Shown: positions 1 to 8,245 of the stretch, one piece after another | Layout: every line of letters begins with the position of its first letter | How positions within the stretch are numbered: the first letter of the stretch is position 1 | Assembly (NCBI GenBank): GCA_001730095.1 | Contig: MDLF01000060.1 | Coordinates: 59,851 to 123,850 of the forward strand | Length of the DNA: 64,000 bases | From: Rhodobacteraceae bacterium (ex Bugula neritina AB1) | Lineage (GTDB): Bacteria > Pseudomonadota > Alphaproteobacteria > Rhodobacterales > Rhodobacteraceae | Direction: 5' to 3' | The notes under the pieces: model-generated | Seen by the model: the letters and a program-made list of their open reading frames with translations, nothing else | What the model was told of the DNA's origin: nothing | The model's database searches: none | Translations under genes and position numbers: made by a program

Positions 1-336
1 TTTGAGGTGCAGGACGGTGTGACCGAGACCAACCACGGCGCGCTGGATTATCTGGTGGTCACCTCCGTCGACTGGCTGGACAGCCTGGACCCGGCGGTGC
101 GCGACCAGTTCCTGACCATCCTGACTGAGGTGACTGCCACCCGTAACGCGGAATCCACCAAGGTGAACGGCGAAGCGCGCCAGGCGATCATTGATGCCGG
201 CGGTGTGGTGCGTGAACTGAGTGCAGAGCAGCGCGCGGCCTGGGTCGAAGCGATGAAGCCAGTGTGGGCGCAGTTCGCAGATGACGTTGGCCAGGAGAAG
301 ATCGACGCCGCGCAAGCGATCAACGCGGGCCTCTAA
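1..336 (+). CDS. dctP: TRAP transporter substrate-binding protein DctP, C-terminal part
   Basis: The reading frame is open from the first base, so the gene starts outside the window; 111 residues plus stop are present. It is the periplasmic solute receptor of a tripartite ATP-independent transporter. The fragment matches the C-terminal helices of C4-dicarboxylate DctP proteins, with a VTETNHGALDYLVV stretch, a conserved WLDSL and a charged C-terminal helix. It lies upstream of dctQ and dctM in the usual dctPQM order, with a 97-bp gap before dctQ. The substrate (succinate, fumarate or malate) is inferred from family resemblance only, because the ligand-binding arginine region is outside the window. 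Confidence 0.9.
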   Translation, partial: FEVQDGVTETNHGALDYLVVTSVDWLDSLDPAVRDQFLTILTEVTATRNAESTKVNGEARQAIIDAGGVVRELSAEQRAAWVEAMKPVWAQFADDVGQEKIDAAQAINAGL

Positions 337-433
337 AGGCCTGATCCGGGGTGTCTTTGCGGGCACCCCGCGACCGCAGGCGGCGCGGGGATCTGCCGCC
401 TGCACCTCTTTCCGAAAAATCTGGGAGGCAGCC

Positions 434-1111
434 ATGGCGGGGTCCAGAACCGGCCCGAGCGGGCTTATCAACGCACTCGAAGAAACCCTGATCGCGCTCC
501 TTCTGGGGCTGATGACGGCGATTACCTTTGCCAATGTGATTGCGCGGTTTGTGTTCAATTCCAACATTCTATGGGCGCTGGAGTTGACGGTGTTCCTGTT
601 TGCCTGGCTGGTGCTACTGGGCGCGTCTTATGCGGTGAAGACCCATGCGCATCTAGGGGTGGATGCGATTGTCAACATGCTGGTGCCCGGTGCGCGCCGT
701 TCCGTCGGGCTGTTTGCCGTTGGCTGCGGTCTGGTGTTTTCGCTGCTTCTGCTGAAGGGGGCCTATGATTACTGGGCGGTGTTTGCAGACCTGCCGCCCA
801 CCTCGGGGCGCTGGTTCCCGACCGGATTTGACATGAAGGCCCGCAGCCAGAGCTTTTACGAGGTGCAGGATGTGCCGATGGTGGCGGTTTTCAGGTTCCT
901 GGAGGACCTGATCAACTATGGCGACGCCTATGAGAAATTGCCGAAAGTGGTGCCCTATTTGGTGCTGCCGGTGTCGATGCTGCTGCTGGTATTCCGGTTC
1001 CTTCAGGCAGCTGTTCAGATCGCCCGCGGCGATGTGGACCGGCTGGTGGCCAGCCACGAGGTTGAAGATGAAATTGCAGACGTGCAGGCGCTGCGCGGGG
1101 AGCATGACTGA
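434..1111 (+). CDS. dctQ: TRAP transporter small permease DctQ
   Basis: This is a 225-residue small membrane subunit of the TRAP transporter, with about four hydrophobic helices (roughly residues 15-45, 55-75, 90-115 and 175-200). The start at 434 is chosen because GGGAGG sits about 5 bases upstream; the open frame extends further 5' but without a ribosome site. A loop of about 60 polar residues between helices 3 and 4 is longer than in minimal DctQ proteins. The stop codon overlaps the dctM start by one base (TGATG), which indicates translational coupling. Function is inferred from the topology and position between dctP and dctM. Confidence 0.88.
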   Translation: MAGSRTGPSGLINALEETLIALLLGLMTAITFANVIARFVFNSNILWALELTVFLFAWLVLLGASYAVKTHAHLGVDAIVNMLVPGARRSVGLFAVGCGLVFSLLLLKGAYDYWAVFADLPPTSGRWFPTGFDMKARSQSFYEVQDVPMVAVFRFLEDLINYGDAYEKLPKVVPYLVLPVSMLLLVFRFLQAAVQIARGDVDRLVASHEVEDEIADVQALRGEHD

Positions 1112-2589
1112 TGGAAGTTGTTATCCTATTCGCGATGGTGATCGGCCTGTTGCTGATCGGGGTGCCGATAGCGGTGTCGCTGGGCCTCAGCTCCACGATC
1201 TTTCTGCTGATCTATTCCGACAGCTCGCTGGCAAGCGTCGCAGGCACGCTGTTTGAAGCCTTTGAGGGGCATTTCACCCTGCTGGCGATCCCGTTCTTCA
1301 TCCTCGCCTCCAGTTTCATGACGACGGGCGGCGTGGCACGGCGGATCATTCGCTTTTCCATCGCCTGCGTCGGCCATCTGCCGGGCGGTCTGGCAATTGC
1401 CGGCGTCTTTGCCTGCATGCTGTTTGCCGCGCTGTCCGGGTCGTCGCCCGCGACTGTTGTTGCTATCGGCTCCATCGTGATCGCAGGTATGCGGCAGGTG
1501 GGCTATACCAAGGAGTTCGCTGCCGGAGTGATCTGTAACGCAGGCACGCTGGGCATTCTGATCCCGCCATCGATTGTGATGGTGGTCTATGCGGCGGCAG
1601 TTGAGGTCTCTGTCGGGCGGATGTTCCTGGCAGGTGTCATTCCGGGCCTGATGGCAGGCCTCATGCTGATGATCACCATCTATGTGATGGCCAAGGTCAA
1701 GAACCTGCCTAAGGGCGAGTGGAAGGGCTGGGGCGAGATCATCACGTCGGGTCGTGAAGCGGGCTGGGGGCTGTTCCTGATCGTGATCATCCTGGGCGGT
1801 ATCTATGGTGGCATATTCACGCCGACTGAGGCGGCAGCAGTGGCGGCGGTCTATGCCTTCTTTATTGCCAGTTTTGTGTATCGGGATATGGGACCGCGCG
1901 TCGAATCCCGCGCTTGGGGGGCAGGCGCCGCGGCAGAAGTCGCGACACTGCAAGCCGACAGCACATTTGCAGATTTCCTTGCCAGGTTGCCGAAGCAGCT
2001 TTTGTTGCGGGCCAAGGCGTTTGCACTGAACTTTGCGGAAAGCGTGGTGTACTTTGTCCCGTCGCTGGTGCATCGAGACACCAAGCATACGCTGTTCGAG
2101 GCGGGCAAGCTGACCGTGACGCTGCTGTTCGTGATCGCCAATGCACTGATCCTGAAGCATGTGCTGACGGACGAACAAGTGCCGCAGCATATCGCCAATG
2201 CGATGCTGTCGGCGGGCTTTGGTCCGGTGATGTTCCTGATTGTAGTCAATGTGATCCTGCTGATCGGCGGCCAGTTCATGGAGCCTTCGGGCCTCTTGGT
2301 CATCGTGGCGCCTTTGGTGTTTCCGATAGCCATCGAACTGGGCATCGATCCCATCCACCTGGGCATCATCATGGTGGTCAACATGGAGATCGGCATGATC
2401 ACCCCGCCGGTTGGCCTGAACCTGTTCGTGACCTCAGGTGTGGCGGGCATGCCAATGATGGGCGTGGTGCGCGCGGCTTTGCCGTTCCTGGCGGTGCTGT
2501 TCGTCTTCCTGATCCTGATCACCTATGTGCCCTGGCTGTCGACTGTGCTGCCAAATGCGGTGATGGGGCCGGAGATCATAACAAAGTAA
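1111..2589 (+). CDS. dctM: TRAP transporter large permease DctM
   Basis: This 492-residue inner-membrane protein is the ion-coupled transport subunit (DctM family). It shows the repeated hydrophobic architecture, the SGSSPATVVAIG motif near residue 110 and ILIPPSIVMVVYA near residue 150, both typical of the family. The usual length is about 430 residues. The extra length is a polar stretch of about 70 residues around residues 250-320, between transmembrane halves. It is translationally coupled to dctQ and is followed by a strong intrinsic terminator, so it ends the operon. Sodium coupling and C4-dicarboxylate specificity are family knowledge, not visible here. Confidence 0.93.
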   Translation: MEVVILFAMVIGLLLIGVPIAVSLGLSSTIFLLIYSDSSLASVAGTLFEAFEGHFTLLAIPFFILASSFMTTGGVARRIIRFSIACVGHLPGGLAIAGVFACMLFAALSGSSPATVVAIGSIVIAGMRQVGYTKEFAAGVICNAGTLGILIPPSIVMVVYAAAVEVSVGRMFLAGVIPGLMAGLMLMITIYVMAKVKNLPKGEWKGWGEIITSGREAGWGLFLIVIILGGIYGGIFTPTEAAAVAAVYAFFIASFVYRDMGPRVESRAWGAGAAAEVATLQADSTFADFLARLPKQLLLRAKAFALNFAESVVYFVPSLVHRDTKHTLFEAGKLTVTLLFVIANALILKHVLTDEQVPQHIANAMLSAGFGPVMFLIVVNVILLIGGQFMEPSGLLVIVAPLVFPIAIELGIDPIHLGIIMVVNMEIGMITPPVGLNLFVTSGVAGMPMMGVVRAALPFLAVLFVFLILITYVPWLSTVLPNAVMGPEIITK

Positions 2590-2604
2590 GGGTGTGCCAA
2601 AAAG

Positions 2605-2631
2605 AAACGCCCCGGGATGCCGGGGCGTTTT
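2605..2631 (+). terminator. Intrinsic terminator of the dctPQM operon
   Basis: An 11-bp perfect stem (2605-2615 with 2620-2630, core AACGCCCCGG) closes a GATG tetraloop and ends in a short T run. It begins 15 bases after the dctM stop codon. Confidence 0.88.
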
Positions 2632-2640
2632 GCGTTTCAG

Positions 2641-2746
2641 GGCAGGGGCGCTGCCCCTCTTGTCCCTGCGGGCCAATTCACCCCGGGGTATTTCGGACCA
2701 GAAAGAAGCGCATGAAACCCGCTGCTTCTTTCTGGTCATAAATACC
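2641..2746. repeat. Roseobacter-type intergenic hairpin repeat, copy 1, with an inverted half
   Basis: The first 20 bases (GGCAGGGGCGCTGCCCCTCT) are identical to 60526-60545 and are followed, as there, by ATTCACCCCGG(G/A)GTATTT. The right half folds back on itself: 2696-2709 pairs perfectly over 14 bp with 2724-2737, and outer bases 2688-2693 (GGTATT) pair with 2741-2746. The element lies between the convergent dctM and tpiA genes, so it may also terminate tpiA transcripts. It belongs to the same family as 31908-31955 and 60526-60590. Confidence 0.75.
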
Positions 2747-2755
2747 CAATTTTCT

Positions 2756-3505
2756 TCAGCTGGCCTCAAGCGCGGCGATAATGGGGGAGAAATCCGCGGC
2801 CTTCAGACTGGCACCGCCCACAAGCGCACCGTCGACGTTTGAAACGGCAAAGATCTCGCCTGCGTTGGAAGGTTTGACCGAGCCGCCATAGAGCAAGCGG
2901 AAGCTGTCAGCGGTTTCCGCGCCGAAGCGGATGGTGAGTGCGGTGCGCAGGAAGTCATGCACCTCTGCAATCTGTTCCAGCGTCGGCACCTTGCCGGTGC
3001 CGATGGCCCAGACCGGCTCATAGGCGATCACGGAGTTGGCGCCTGTGGCAACGGCAGGGACGGAGCCTGCGAGCTGGGTGCCAGCCACTTTCAGAGTATC
3101 GCCTGCTTCGCGCTCCGCCAGAGTTTCGCCGATGCAGATCACCGCGGTAAGGCCCTCGCGGATTGCCGCCTCAGCCTTGGCACAGACCTGGGCATCCGTT
3201 TCGCCGTGGTCGGCGCGGCGTTCGGAATGGCCGAGGATCACGGCAGCGGCGCCTGCGTCCTTCAGCATGGCAGCCGACAGATCGCCGGTATGGGCGCCGG
3301 AGGCATTTGCGTGGCAATCCTGGCCACCGATGGCAACAGCGCTGCCTTTGGCGGTGTCCGCGGCGCGCGACAGCAGGGTTGCGGGCGGGCAGATCAGGAT
3401 GTCGGCAGCGGGGCTGCCGTGGCTTTCCGCCAGGGCCGCCAATTCAGCGAGGCTTGCGCCGGTGCCGTTCATTTTCCAGTTGCCTGCTGCCAGTTTGCGC
3501 CGCAT
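2756..3505 (-). CDS. tpiA: Triosephosphate isomerase
   Basis: This cytosolic TIM-barrel enzyme of 249 residues interconverts dihydroxyacetone phosphate and glyceraldehyde 3-phosphate in glycolysis and gluconeogenesis. Visible family motifs are NWKMNG near the N-terminus (Asn and Lys of the active site), GHSERR with the catalytic His near residue 92, [10 protein letters not shown] with the catalytic Glu near residue 160, and the phosphate-binding GGSVK near residue 205. The start at 3505 gives the normal [13 protein letters not shown] terminus; the frame runs 39 codons further upstream without family similarity. It ends facing dctM, with the hairpin repeat between them. Confidence 0.97.
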   Translation of the reverse strand: MRRKLAAGNWKMNGTGASLAELAALAESHGSPAADILICPPATLLSRAADTAKGSAVAIGGQDCHANASGAHTGDLSAAMLKDAGAAAVILGHSERRADHGETDAQVCAKAEAAIREGLTAVICIGETLAEREAGDTLKVAGTQLAGSVPAVATGANSVIAYEPVWAIGTGKVPTLEQIAEVHDFLRTALTIRFGAETADSFRLLYGGSVKPSNAGEIFAVSNVDGALVGGASLKAADFSPIIAALEAS

Positions 3506-3592
3506 GGGGTGCCTCCGAATGTGCTGTTTGGGCGTGACTGGTAGCACTGGCTGCAGGTTCGCGCAATTCGCTTGAGGGCGGTTCAGCTCAGC

Positions 3593-3614
3593 AAAAAGGG
3601 CGGGAAACCCGCCC
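3593..3614 (-). terminator. Intrinsic terminator of the A-type Fe-S carrier gene
   Basis: Read on the minus strand, a 7-bp GC stem GGGCGGG/CCCGCCC (3608-3614 with 3598-3604) with a 3-base loop is followed by TTTTT. It starts 26 bases beyond the stop codon at 3641. Confidence 0.88.
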
Positions 3615-3640
3615 CGTGTCATTTGCAGGTCTGGCTGGTG

Positions 3641-4000
3641 TCAGGCGCCGGGCATTTCCTTGAAGGAGATCGACTCGCCGCAGCCGCAGGCTTCGGAGAC
3701 ATTCGGGTTGTTGAACTTGAAGCCGCTTTCCAACAGCGTCACCTCATAGTCGATTTCAGTGCCGAACAGGAACATCTGCGCCATCGGGGCGATCAGGATG
3801 CGGGCGCCGTCCTGTTCTACCACCTCGTCATTGGCGTCGGGCGCGTCGACATATTCCATGGTATATTCCATGCCCGCACAGCCGCCCTTCTTGACGCCGA
3901 TGCGCAGGCCGGCATGGCCGTCCTTGGCCATCAGTTTGGCGATCTGGGCCGCAGCCTTGGGCGTCATGGTCACGGCCTGTTTGCCGGGAATGCCGAACAT
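3641..4000 (-). CDS. A-type iron-sulfur carrier (HesB/IscA/SufA family)
   Basis: This 119-residue protein delivers or scaffolds Fe-S clusters to apo-proteins in the cytosol. The three conserved cysteines of A-type carriers are present: one in GGCAGMEY near residue 40 and two in ACGCGESI near residue 105. The start is an ATG preceded by GGAGAG. The gene lies downstream of sufT on the same strand, with a phosphodiesterase gene between them, which suggests SufA rather than ErpA. The sequence alone does not separate these subgroups, so no gene symbol is given. Confidence 0.9.
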   Translation of the reverse strand: MFGIPGKQAVTMTPKAAAQIAKLMAKDGHAGLRIGVKKGGCAGMEYTMEYVDAPDANDEVVEQDGARILIAPMAQMFLFGTEIDYEVTLLESGFKFNNPNVSEACGCGESISFKEMPGA

Positions 4001-4119
4001 GCGTCTCTCCTTACACTTCCCATCTATCTAAGGTGGGCACCCGGGCGGCTCAACCCCGCAAGATGCGGAATCGCGTCGGGGCGCAGAATAACATGTCTAT
4101 CCTGTTCAGGCGTTAAAGA

Positions 4120-4146
4120 GGCCGCCCCCTGGGCAGAGAGGCGGCC
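4120..4146 (-). terminator. Probable terminator of the glycerophosphodiesterase gene
   Basis: GGCCGCC (4120-4126) pairs with GGCGGCC (4140-4146) and, read on the minus strand, is followed by TCTTTAAC. The T run is short, so termination may be partial. Confidence 0.6.
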
Positions 4147-4176
4147 GGGGATGGGGGTATTGTTTTAGATCGGAGC

Positions 4177-5403
4177 TTAGAGCCCCATGCAGTTTGCATA
4201 GTAGGTGACGGTTGCAGGCCAATCGGAGAAGACGCCGTCAACCCCGACATCCTGGGCCAGCACATCCAGCAATTGGTAATACATGCTGTCATCGGTGGTG
4301 GCGTCCTTGATGGACTGAAAGTACCAGCCGCCGCCGAAAGTTAGCGGGCCGGAGCGTTCCAGGGTCCAGGTGATCAGTTTGAGGCCCGCAGTCTTGGCTG
4401 CCTTGGCATAAGCCGAAGGGACGACCTGGCCGTTCTCCAGCGTCACCAGCATCCACATCGGCGGCGCGATGTAGTTGACGCCCCTGGCATGTAGCGCTGC
4501 AAAGTCATGCGGGAAAGTCGCCGGGTTGTCTGGGTCAAAGCCTTCGCGGTCGTAGCTGGCATCCAGGAACACCGCCTGTTTGCCGAATTCGGGCTCGTGT
4601 TCGATCCAGTAGAGCACGTCTTTAAGGTTGAAGCTTTGCGCCCAGACGTCTGCGGGCGGGATGCCGGCGGCCTTGTATTCGTCAATCAGTTTCTGGGCGT
4701 AGTCAGCCTGGGTAAAGCCGTCAAAGGGCATCTCTACTGCGGGGGATTTCAGTTCAGGGGTGAACTTGGCGCCAAGTGATTTGAACAGATCAATGGATTC
4801 CGCGTGGGTCATTGTGGTGGCGTCGCCGGAAAACAGTGTTGAGCGCCAGTCGGCAGTTCCGCCCAGATAGGCTGCGGCGGTCAGGGCTGTGTTGTCGGCG
4901 CTGTCCATCTTGGGCTGCAGGGTGCGGAACTCGGCCAGGGTCAGTTCGGAGGTGCGGCATTCGGCGGTGGCCGGGGTGTCGCCATCGGCGGCGGAGAAAG
5001 GGGTGATGCAGGTTTCTGCCAGGTCCGAGGTCAGGATGTCCGTGGTGGTGTGCAGATCGTTCTGCGCATGGCGGCAGACCAGCTCGAGATCCTTGGTGAA
5101 GGTGACATCGCATTCCAGAATGCCGGCACCCATCTGCGCGGCTGCCACGTTGGATTCAACGGTATGTTCCGGGAACATCAGCGGCGCGCCGCGGTGGCCG
5201 ATGGAGAAATCCGAGCGGCTGGGCGTCTGTGCGGCGCAGGACTGCAGTTTGTCCTTCAGGGCACCCTCGGGCAGCTTGGAAATCAGATAGGCCGGACGGG
5301 GGCCGTAGCTGAGGCCATAGTCCGGGCTGCCGGTCGCCGGGGGGCCGGCTTCGGCTGCCAGGGGAATGAACGCTGCGGCTGCAGACAGCAGGGCAAAACG
5401 CAT
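4177..5403 (-). CDS. Secreted glycerophosphodiester phosphodiesterase
   Basis: The 408-residue protein has a Sec signal peptide ([19 protein letters not shown]) and a GDPD domain that hydrolyses glycerophosphodiesters to glycerol 3-phosphate and an alcohol, probably in the periplasm. Active-site signatures are HRGAP...PEHT near residue 75, GILECDV (metal-binding acidic pair) near residue 95, and a second conserved His in CRHAQNDLH. The start is the ATG at 5403, because CGGAG lies 7 bases upstream; a TTG seven codons earlier is less likely. An insertion rich in Ala and Thr between strands makes it longer than GlpQ. It may recycle phospholipid head groups under phosphate limitation, which is inference. 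Confidence 0.9.
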   Translation of the reverse strand: MRFALLSAAAAFIPLAAEAGPPATGSPDYGLSYGPRPAYLISKLPEGALKDKLQSCAAQTPSRSDFSIGHRGAPLMFPEHTVESNVAAAQMGAGILECDVTFTKDLELVCRHAQNDLHTTTDILTSDLAETCITPFSAADGDTPATAECRTSELTLAEFRTLQPKMDSADNTALTAAAYLGGTADWRSTLFSGDATTMTHAESIDLFKSLGAKFTPELKSPAVEMPFDGFTQADYAQKLIDEYKAAGIPPADVWAQSFNLKDVLYWIEHEPEFGKQAVFLDASYDREGFDPDNPATFPHDFAALHARGVNYIAPPMWMLVTLENGQVVPSAYAKAAKTAGLKLITWTLERSGPLTFGGGWYFQSIKDATTDDSMYYQLLDVLAQDVGVDGVFSDWPATVTYYANCMGL

Positions 5404-5508
5404 GAGAAATCTCCGGTTGGTCAATTCTGCCCGTAACAGACGCGGGCGATGTAACAGCCGGAGTGCGCCCGTGTAACGGGCGCATTAAACTCTCATGACA
5501 GTTTTAGA

Positions 5509-5871
5509 TTACATGAAGCCCAGTTCGAGGCGCGCCTCGTCGGACATCATCTCCATGCCCCAGGGCGGCTCCCAGGTGAGCTCGACGTCGGCGCTTTTGA
5601 CGCCGTCCACGGGGGATATCGCATCAATGATCCAGCCGGGCATCTCCCCGGCCACAGGGCAGCCCGGTGCGGTCAGAGTCATTATCACCTTCACATCGTT
5701 TTCGGCGTTGATGTCGATCGTGTAGATCAGGCCCAGTTCGTAGATATTCACCGGGATTTCCGGGTCATAGACGGTGCGGCAGGCTTCGACGATGGCCTCG
5801 TACAGCGGGTGGCTGACAGAGGAGGGCGCGATCAGCGGGGCGCCTTCGAGCGGTTCGGCAGGGTTGGTCAT
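5509..5871 (-). CDS. sufT: SUF system Fe-S assembly protein SufT (DUF59/MIP18 family)
   Basis: This 120-residue DUF59 protein contains YDPEIPVNIYELGLIY (residues about 35-50) and the TLTAPGCP motif with the conserved Cys near residue 75, the hallmarks of SufT and PaaD-like Fe-S maturation factors. It is thought to help Fe-S cluster delivery. In related bacteria sufT sits at the end of the suf operon beside sufA; here the phosphodiesterase gene separates it from the A-type carrier, and no sufBCDS genes follow. The start has only a weak GGGATCC ribosome site. The gene is divergent from the outer-membrane protein gene. Confidence 0.88.
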   Translation of the reverse strand: MTNPAEPLEGAPLIAPSSVSHPLYEAIVEACRTVYDPEIPVNIYELGLIYTIDINAENDVKVIMTLTAPGCPVAGEMPGWIIDAISPVDGVKSADVELTWEPPWGMEMMSDEARLELGFM

Positions 5872-6112
5872 GAGGATCCCGGTTCTATTTACCGACGATT
5901 TATATAGGAAATAAGCTTCCCGGCGTCCAGAGGCGGCAGGCCGGACCGTTGCAATGATATGTTAACCACTTTGCGGACAGAATTTGATTAGGCCCTGCGG
6001 GCGCGCTAAGTTGTGGTTCCCCCGCGATGTTTTTGTGATTGCTGTCCTGTCGCAGCAGACCGGTATCCTTTTGCCGTTCGAGCTGTGGATTGGGTGTGCC
6101 TGGAGAGGAGCG

Positions 6113-6865
6113 ATGCCTAAGCTGTCTGCACTTTGCCGCCTTTTTGCCCGCCTATTGCTGGCGGCAGGCGCGGTTTTGGCGGCGGCACCGGCCTATTCCG
6201 GGGGCAGTTGGCAATGGCATCTGACGCCCTTTGTCCTGGCGCCCTCTATCGAAAGCACTACGGAACTGGGCCGGACGGGGGGCGATGTCGAGATCGACGC
6301 CGGTGATGCTTTTGGCCAGTTGCAGGCTGGTGGGATGTTGCAGTTCGAAGGCTTCCACAGCAGCAATTTCGGGTTTCGCTTGCGGTATTCGATACTGGAC
6401 GCAGATGCGGATGGGGCAGGGTCTGGCGGCGCGGCGGTGGTGCGCTTTGATCAGAATCTTGGCGAAGCGGTGGTGGCTTACCGGTTTGACCGGGGGGGGG
6501 CCCAGCTTGAGGTGTTCGGCGGTGTCCGCCATTGGGATGTGGATGTAGCCGCCAGCCTGCCGGGCGGCACGTTGCACCGGGGCGCCGACTGGAGTGACGT
6601 GATTGCCGGAATGCGCTGGGAGCGTCGGTTATCAGAGGATCTTAGCCTGGCGCTGGAGGGGGATATCAGCCTGGCCGGTGGGGCCGAGGACAGCTGGTCG
6701 GCCATGGGCGGGGTGATCTATGACCGCTGGGAACAGGCGTCTGTCTATGTCATGTGCCGCGGGCTGGGGGTGGAGTTTCAGGAAGGTACGCCCGGCACTG
6801 CCGGTTTCTTTCGCCATGATGCGGTGACCTATAGCCTGCTGGCCGGGGTCGGGTTCCGGTTCTGA
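6113..6865 (+). CDS. Outer-membrane beta-barrel protein of unknown function
   Basis: The 250-residue protein has a signal peptide ending near AAAPAYS and then alternating strands rich in Gly, Phe, Tyr and Arg. It ends in a C-terminal aromatic signature (SLLAGVGFRF) that fits BamA-dependent outer-membrane barrels. The start at 6113 is supported by a strong GGAGAGGAG just upstream. The size and repeats of about 20 residues suggest an 8- to 10-stranded barrel. No substrate can be inferred. The gene is divergent from sufT, and the 241-bp gap between them must carry both promoters. Confidence 0.75.
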   Translation: MPKLSALCRLFARLLLAAGAVLAAAPAYSGGSWQWHLTPFVLAPSIESTTELGRTGGDVEIDAGDAFGQLQAGGMLQFEGFHSSNFGFRLRYSILDADADGAGSGGAAVVRFDQNLGEAVVAYRFDRGGAQLEVFGGVRHWDVDVAASLPGGTLHRGADWSDVIAGMRWERRLSEDLSLALEGDISLAGGAEDSWSAMGGVIYDRWEQASVYVMCRGLGVEFQEGTPGTAGFFRHDAVTYSLLAGVGFRF

Positions 6866-6885
6866 ACGGCCAGCGATGTTGTGTG

Positions 6886-6933
6886 TCGGTGACAAGAACT
6901 GTCATGTAATCGGTGACAAGAACTGTCATGTAA
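6886..6933. repeat. Two perfect 24-bp tandem repeats containing TGACA-N5-TGTCA
   Basis: Positions 6886-6909 and 6910-6933 are identical 24-mers placed head to tail. Each contains the inverted pair TGACA AGAAC TGTCA followed by TGTAA. They lie 20 bases after the outer-membrane protein gene and about 260 bases before the accessory LysR/ABC cluster. Tandem binding sites of this size occur at the ends of IS21-like and Mu-like elements, or could be a regulator array; which of these applies is not decidable here. Confidence 0.7.
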
Positions 6934-7189
6934 GAGGACGGGCCAATCCATGTGACCCGCGCAGATATTGGGGCCGCGCGCAAAGACTCTGGAACGGCTC
7001 ACTCCACACGGGATGGGACAAAGCGGTTTGTCGCGGCCTTCGCGCCTGCGGTTGCAGTCATGCGTTTTGCAGATCTTCGCGCGGCGTTGCGCGGCGTTGA
7101 GTGGGGCGCTCCTGTTTCTTTTGCTGCGACCGGGCGGCAAGGGGCGGCACAGGTCGTTTTGCTTTCAGAAGGGCCCGTTGAAGCCAGCG
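6934..7189. other. Non-coding stretch between the tandem repeats and the LysR gene
   Basis: No convincing gene is seen. Open frames here lack ribosome sites and protein-like composition. It marks the boundary between housekeeping genes and the accessory cluster and may contain remnants of an inserted element. Confidence 0.5.
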
Positions 7190-8098
7190 CTAGCTCAGCG
7201 GCTTTGGCGCCGGTGCGCTGGCGGAGCGGCTTAGGTCCAGCAGCCAGTCGTGAAACTTGCGGACCGATGGCGACATCTCGGCAGCCAGCGGCACGATCAG
7301 GTGATAGGCAAAGGAGGTTGCAAAGGTGGCTCCGAACGGGTTCACCAGCGAGCCGCTGTCGAGTTCGGGGCGAACCGCCCAATCGGCAAACAGCGAAACA
7401 CCCAGGCCGTTTATCGTCGAGCTGAGCTGGAAATGCCGATCTTCAAGCATCATCCGCGACGGGGCTACGGGATTTGCGACATTGTTGTCGACAAACCATT
7501 CCTCCCACATCCGCGTGTCATCGACGTGCAGCAAGGTGCATTTGGTCAAGTCCGACGGGTGCCGGATCGGATGCGCTGCCAGGTAGTCAGGGCTGCAGGC
7601 CACGACGAGCCGCTCTGGCCACAGCTTGGTGACCTTGAATGCGCTCCAGTTGCCACGGCCCCACTGGATGCCGAGATCGGCAAATCGCTCGGGCTTGTCG
7701 ATATGCGCGTAGTTGTTGTTGTGATTCTTGATCGACAATTGAAGGCTGGGGTTGGCTTCGAGCAGGCCGCCGAGCCTTGAGGACAGCCAGCGGCTCGCAA
7801 ACATCGGCAGCAGCGCCAGTTCGATCGTCCCCGCGCGGCTGGTCGATTGCGCGATCCCGGTGCGAATCGCTTCGAGCCCGCGCGCCACATGCGCCGCAAG
7901 GATGACGCCCGTCTCGGTCAGCTCAAGCCCGGCGGCGCTGCGGCGAAACAGGGCCGCATCCATCTCGGCTTCCAATTTTTTGATATGGTAACTAACCGCA
8001 CTTTGACTGGTGCCCAAGAGCTGCGCTGCGCGTGTGACGTTCTGAACTTCGGCAACAGTATTAAAGACCTGAATTGATTTGATATTTTTGATTTCCAC
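7190..8098 (-). CDS. LysR-family transcriptional regulator
   Basis: The protein of about 302 residues has an N-terminal winged HTH (NIKSIQVFNTVAEV...TRAAQLLGTSQSAVSYHIKKLE, residues 3-40) followed by a periplasmic-binding-like effector domain. It resembles GcvA-type regulators (WGRGNWSAFKVTKLWPERLVVACSP). The GTG at 8098 places the HTH in the canonical position; a TTG eight codons upstream is the only other option, because an in-frame stop lies just beyond it. Neither has a good ribosome site. It is divergent from livG (gap about 150 bp) and probably controls the adjacent uptake and acyl-CoA cluster, which is the usual arrangement. Confidence 0.88.
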   Translation of the reverse strand: MEIKNIKSIQVFNTVAEVQNVTRAAQLLGTSQSAVSYHIKKLEAEMDAALFRRSAAGLELTETGVILAAHVARGLEAIRTGIAQSTSRAGTIELALLPMFASRWLSSRLGGLLEANPSLQLSIKNHNNNYAHIDKPERFADLGIQWGRGNWSAFKVTKLWPERLVVACSPDYLAAHPIRHPSDLTKCTLLHVDDTRMWEEWFVDNNVANPVAPSRMMLEDRHFQLSSTINGLGVSLFADWAVRPELDSGSLVNPFGATFATSFAYHLIVPLAAEMSPSVRKFHDWLLDLSRSASAPAPKPLS

Positions 8099-8245
8099 AC
8101 CAGCACACGGATTTGTTTTCAAAACAGATGTCTAACTGTGGGTATCTAAAAATTAGAACGCAAGAGAAAATCATTATATTTTTGCGCGACCTGCTTTGCG
8201 GGCTAGGCTCAGAATAGCTGCTGGAAAAGCAGTTGGGAGGACAAA

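Noticed and set aside
653..1105. Long antisense open frames across dctQ/dctM and other GC-rich genes
   Set aside because: High GC produces long open frames in the wrong frames; these lack ribosome sites and have compositions rich in Arg, His, Gln and Pro without any family pattern.
5489..5515. Sequence similar to the 6886 repeat (CATGACAGTTTT and CATGTAATC in inverse orientation) at the end of sufT
   Set aside because: The CATGTAA part is the coding end of sufT (…GFM stop) and only about 10 bases match, so chance is likely.
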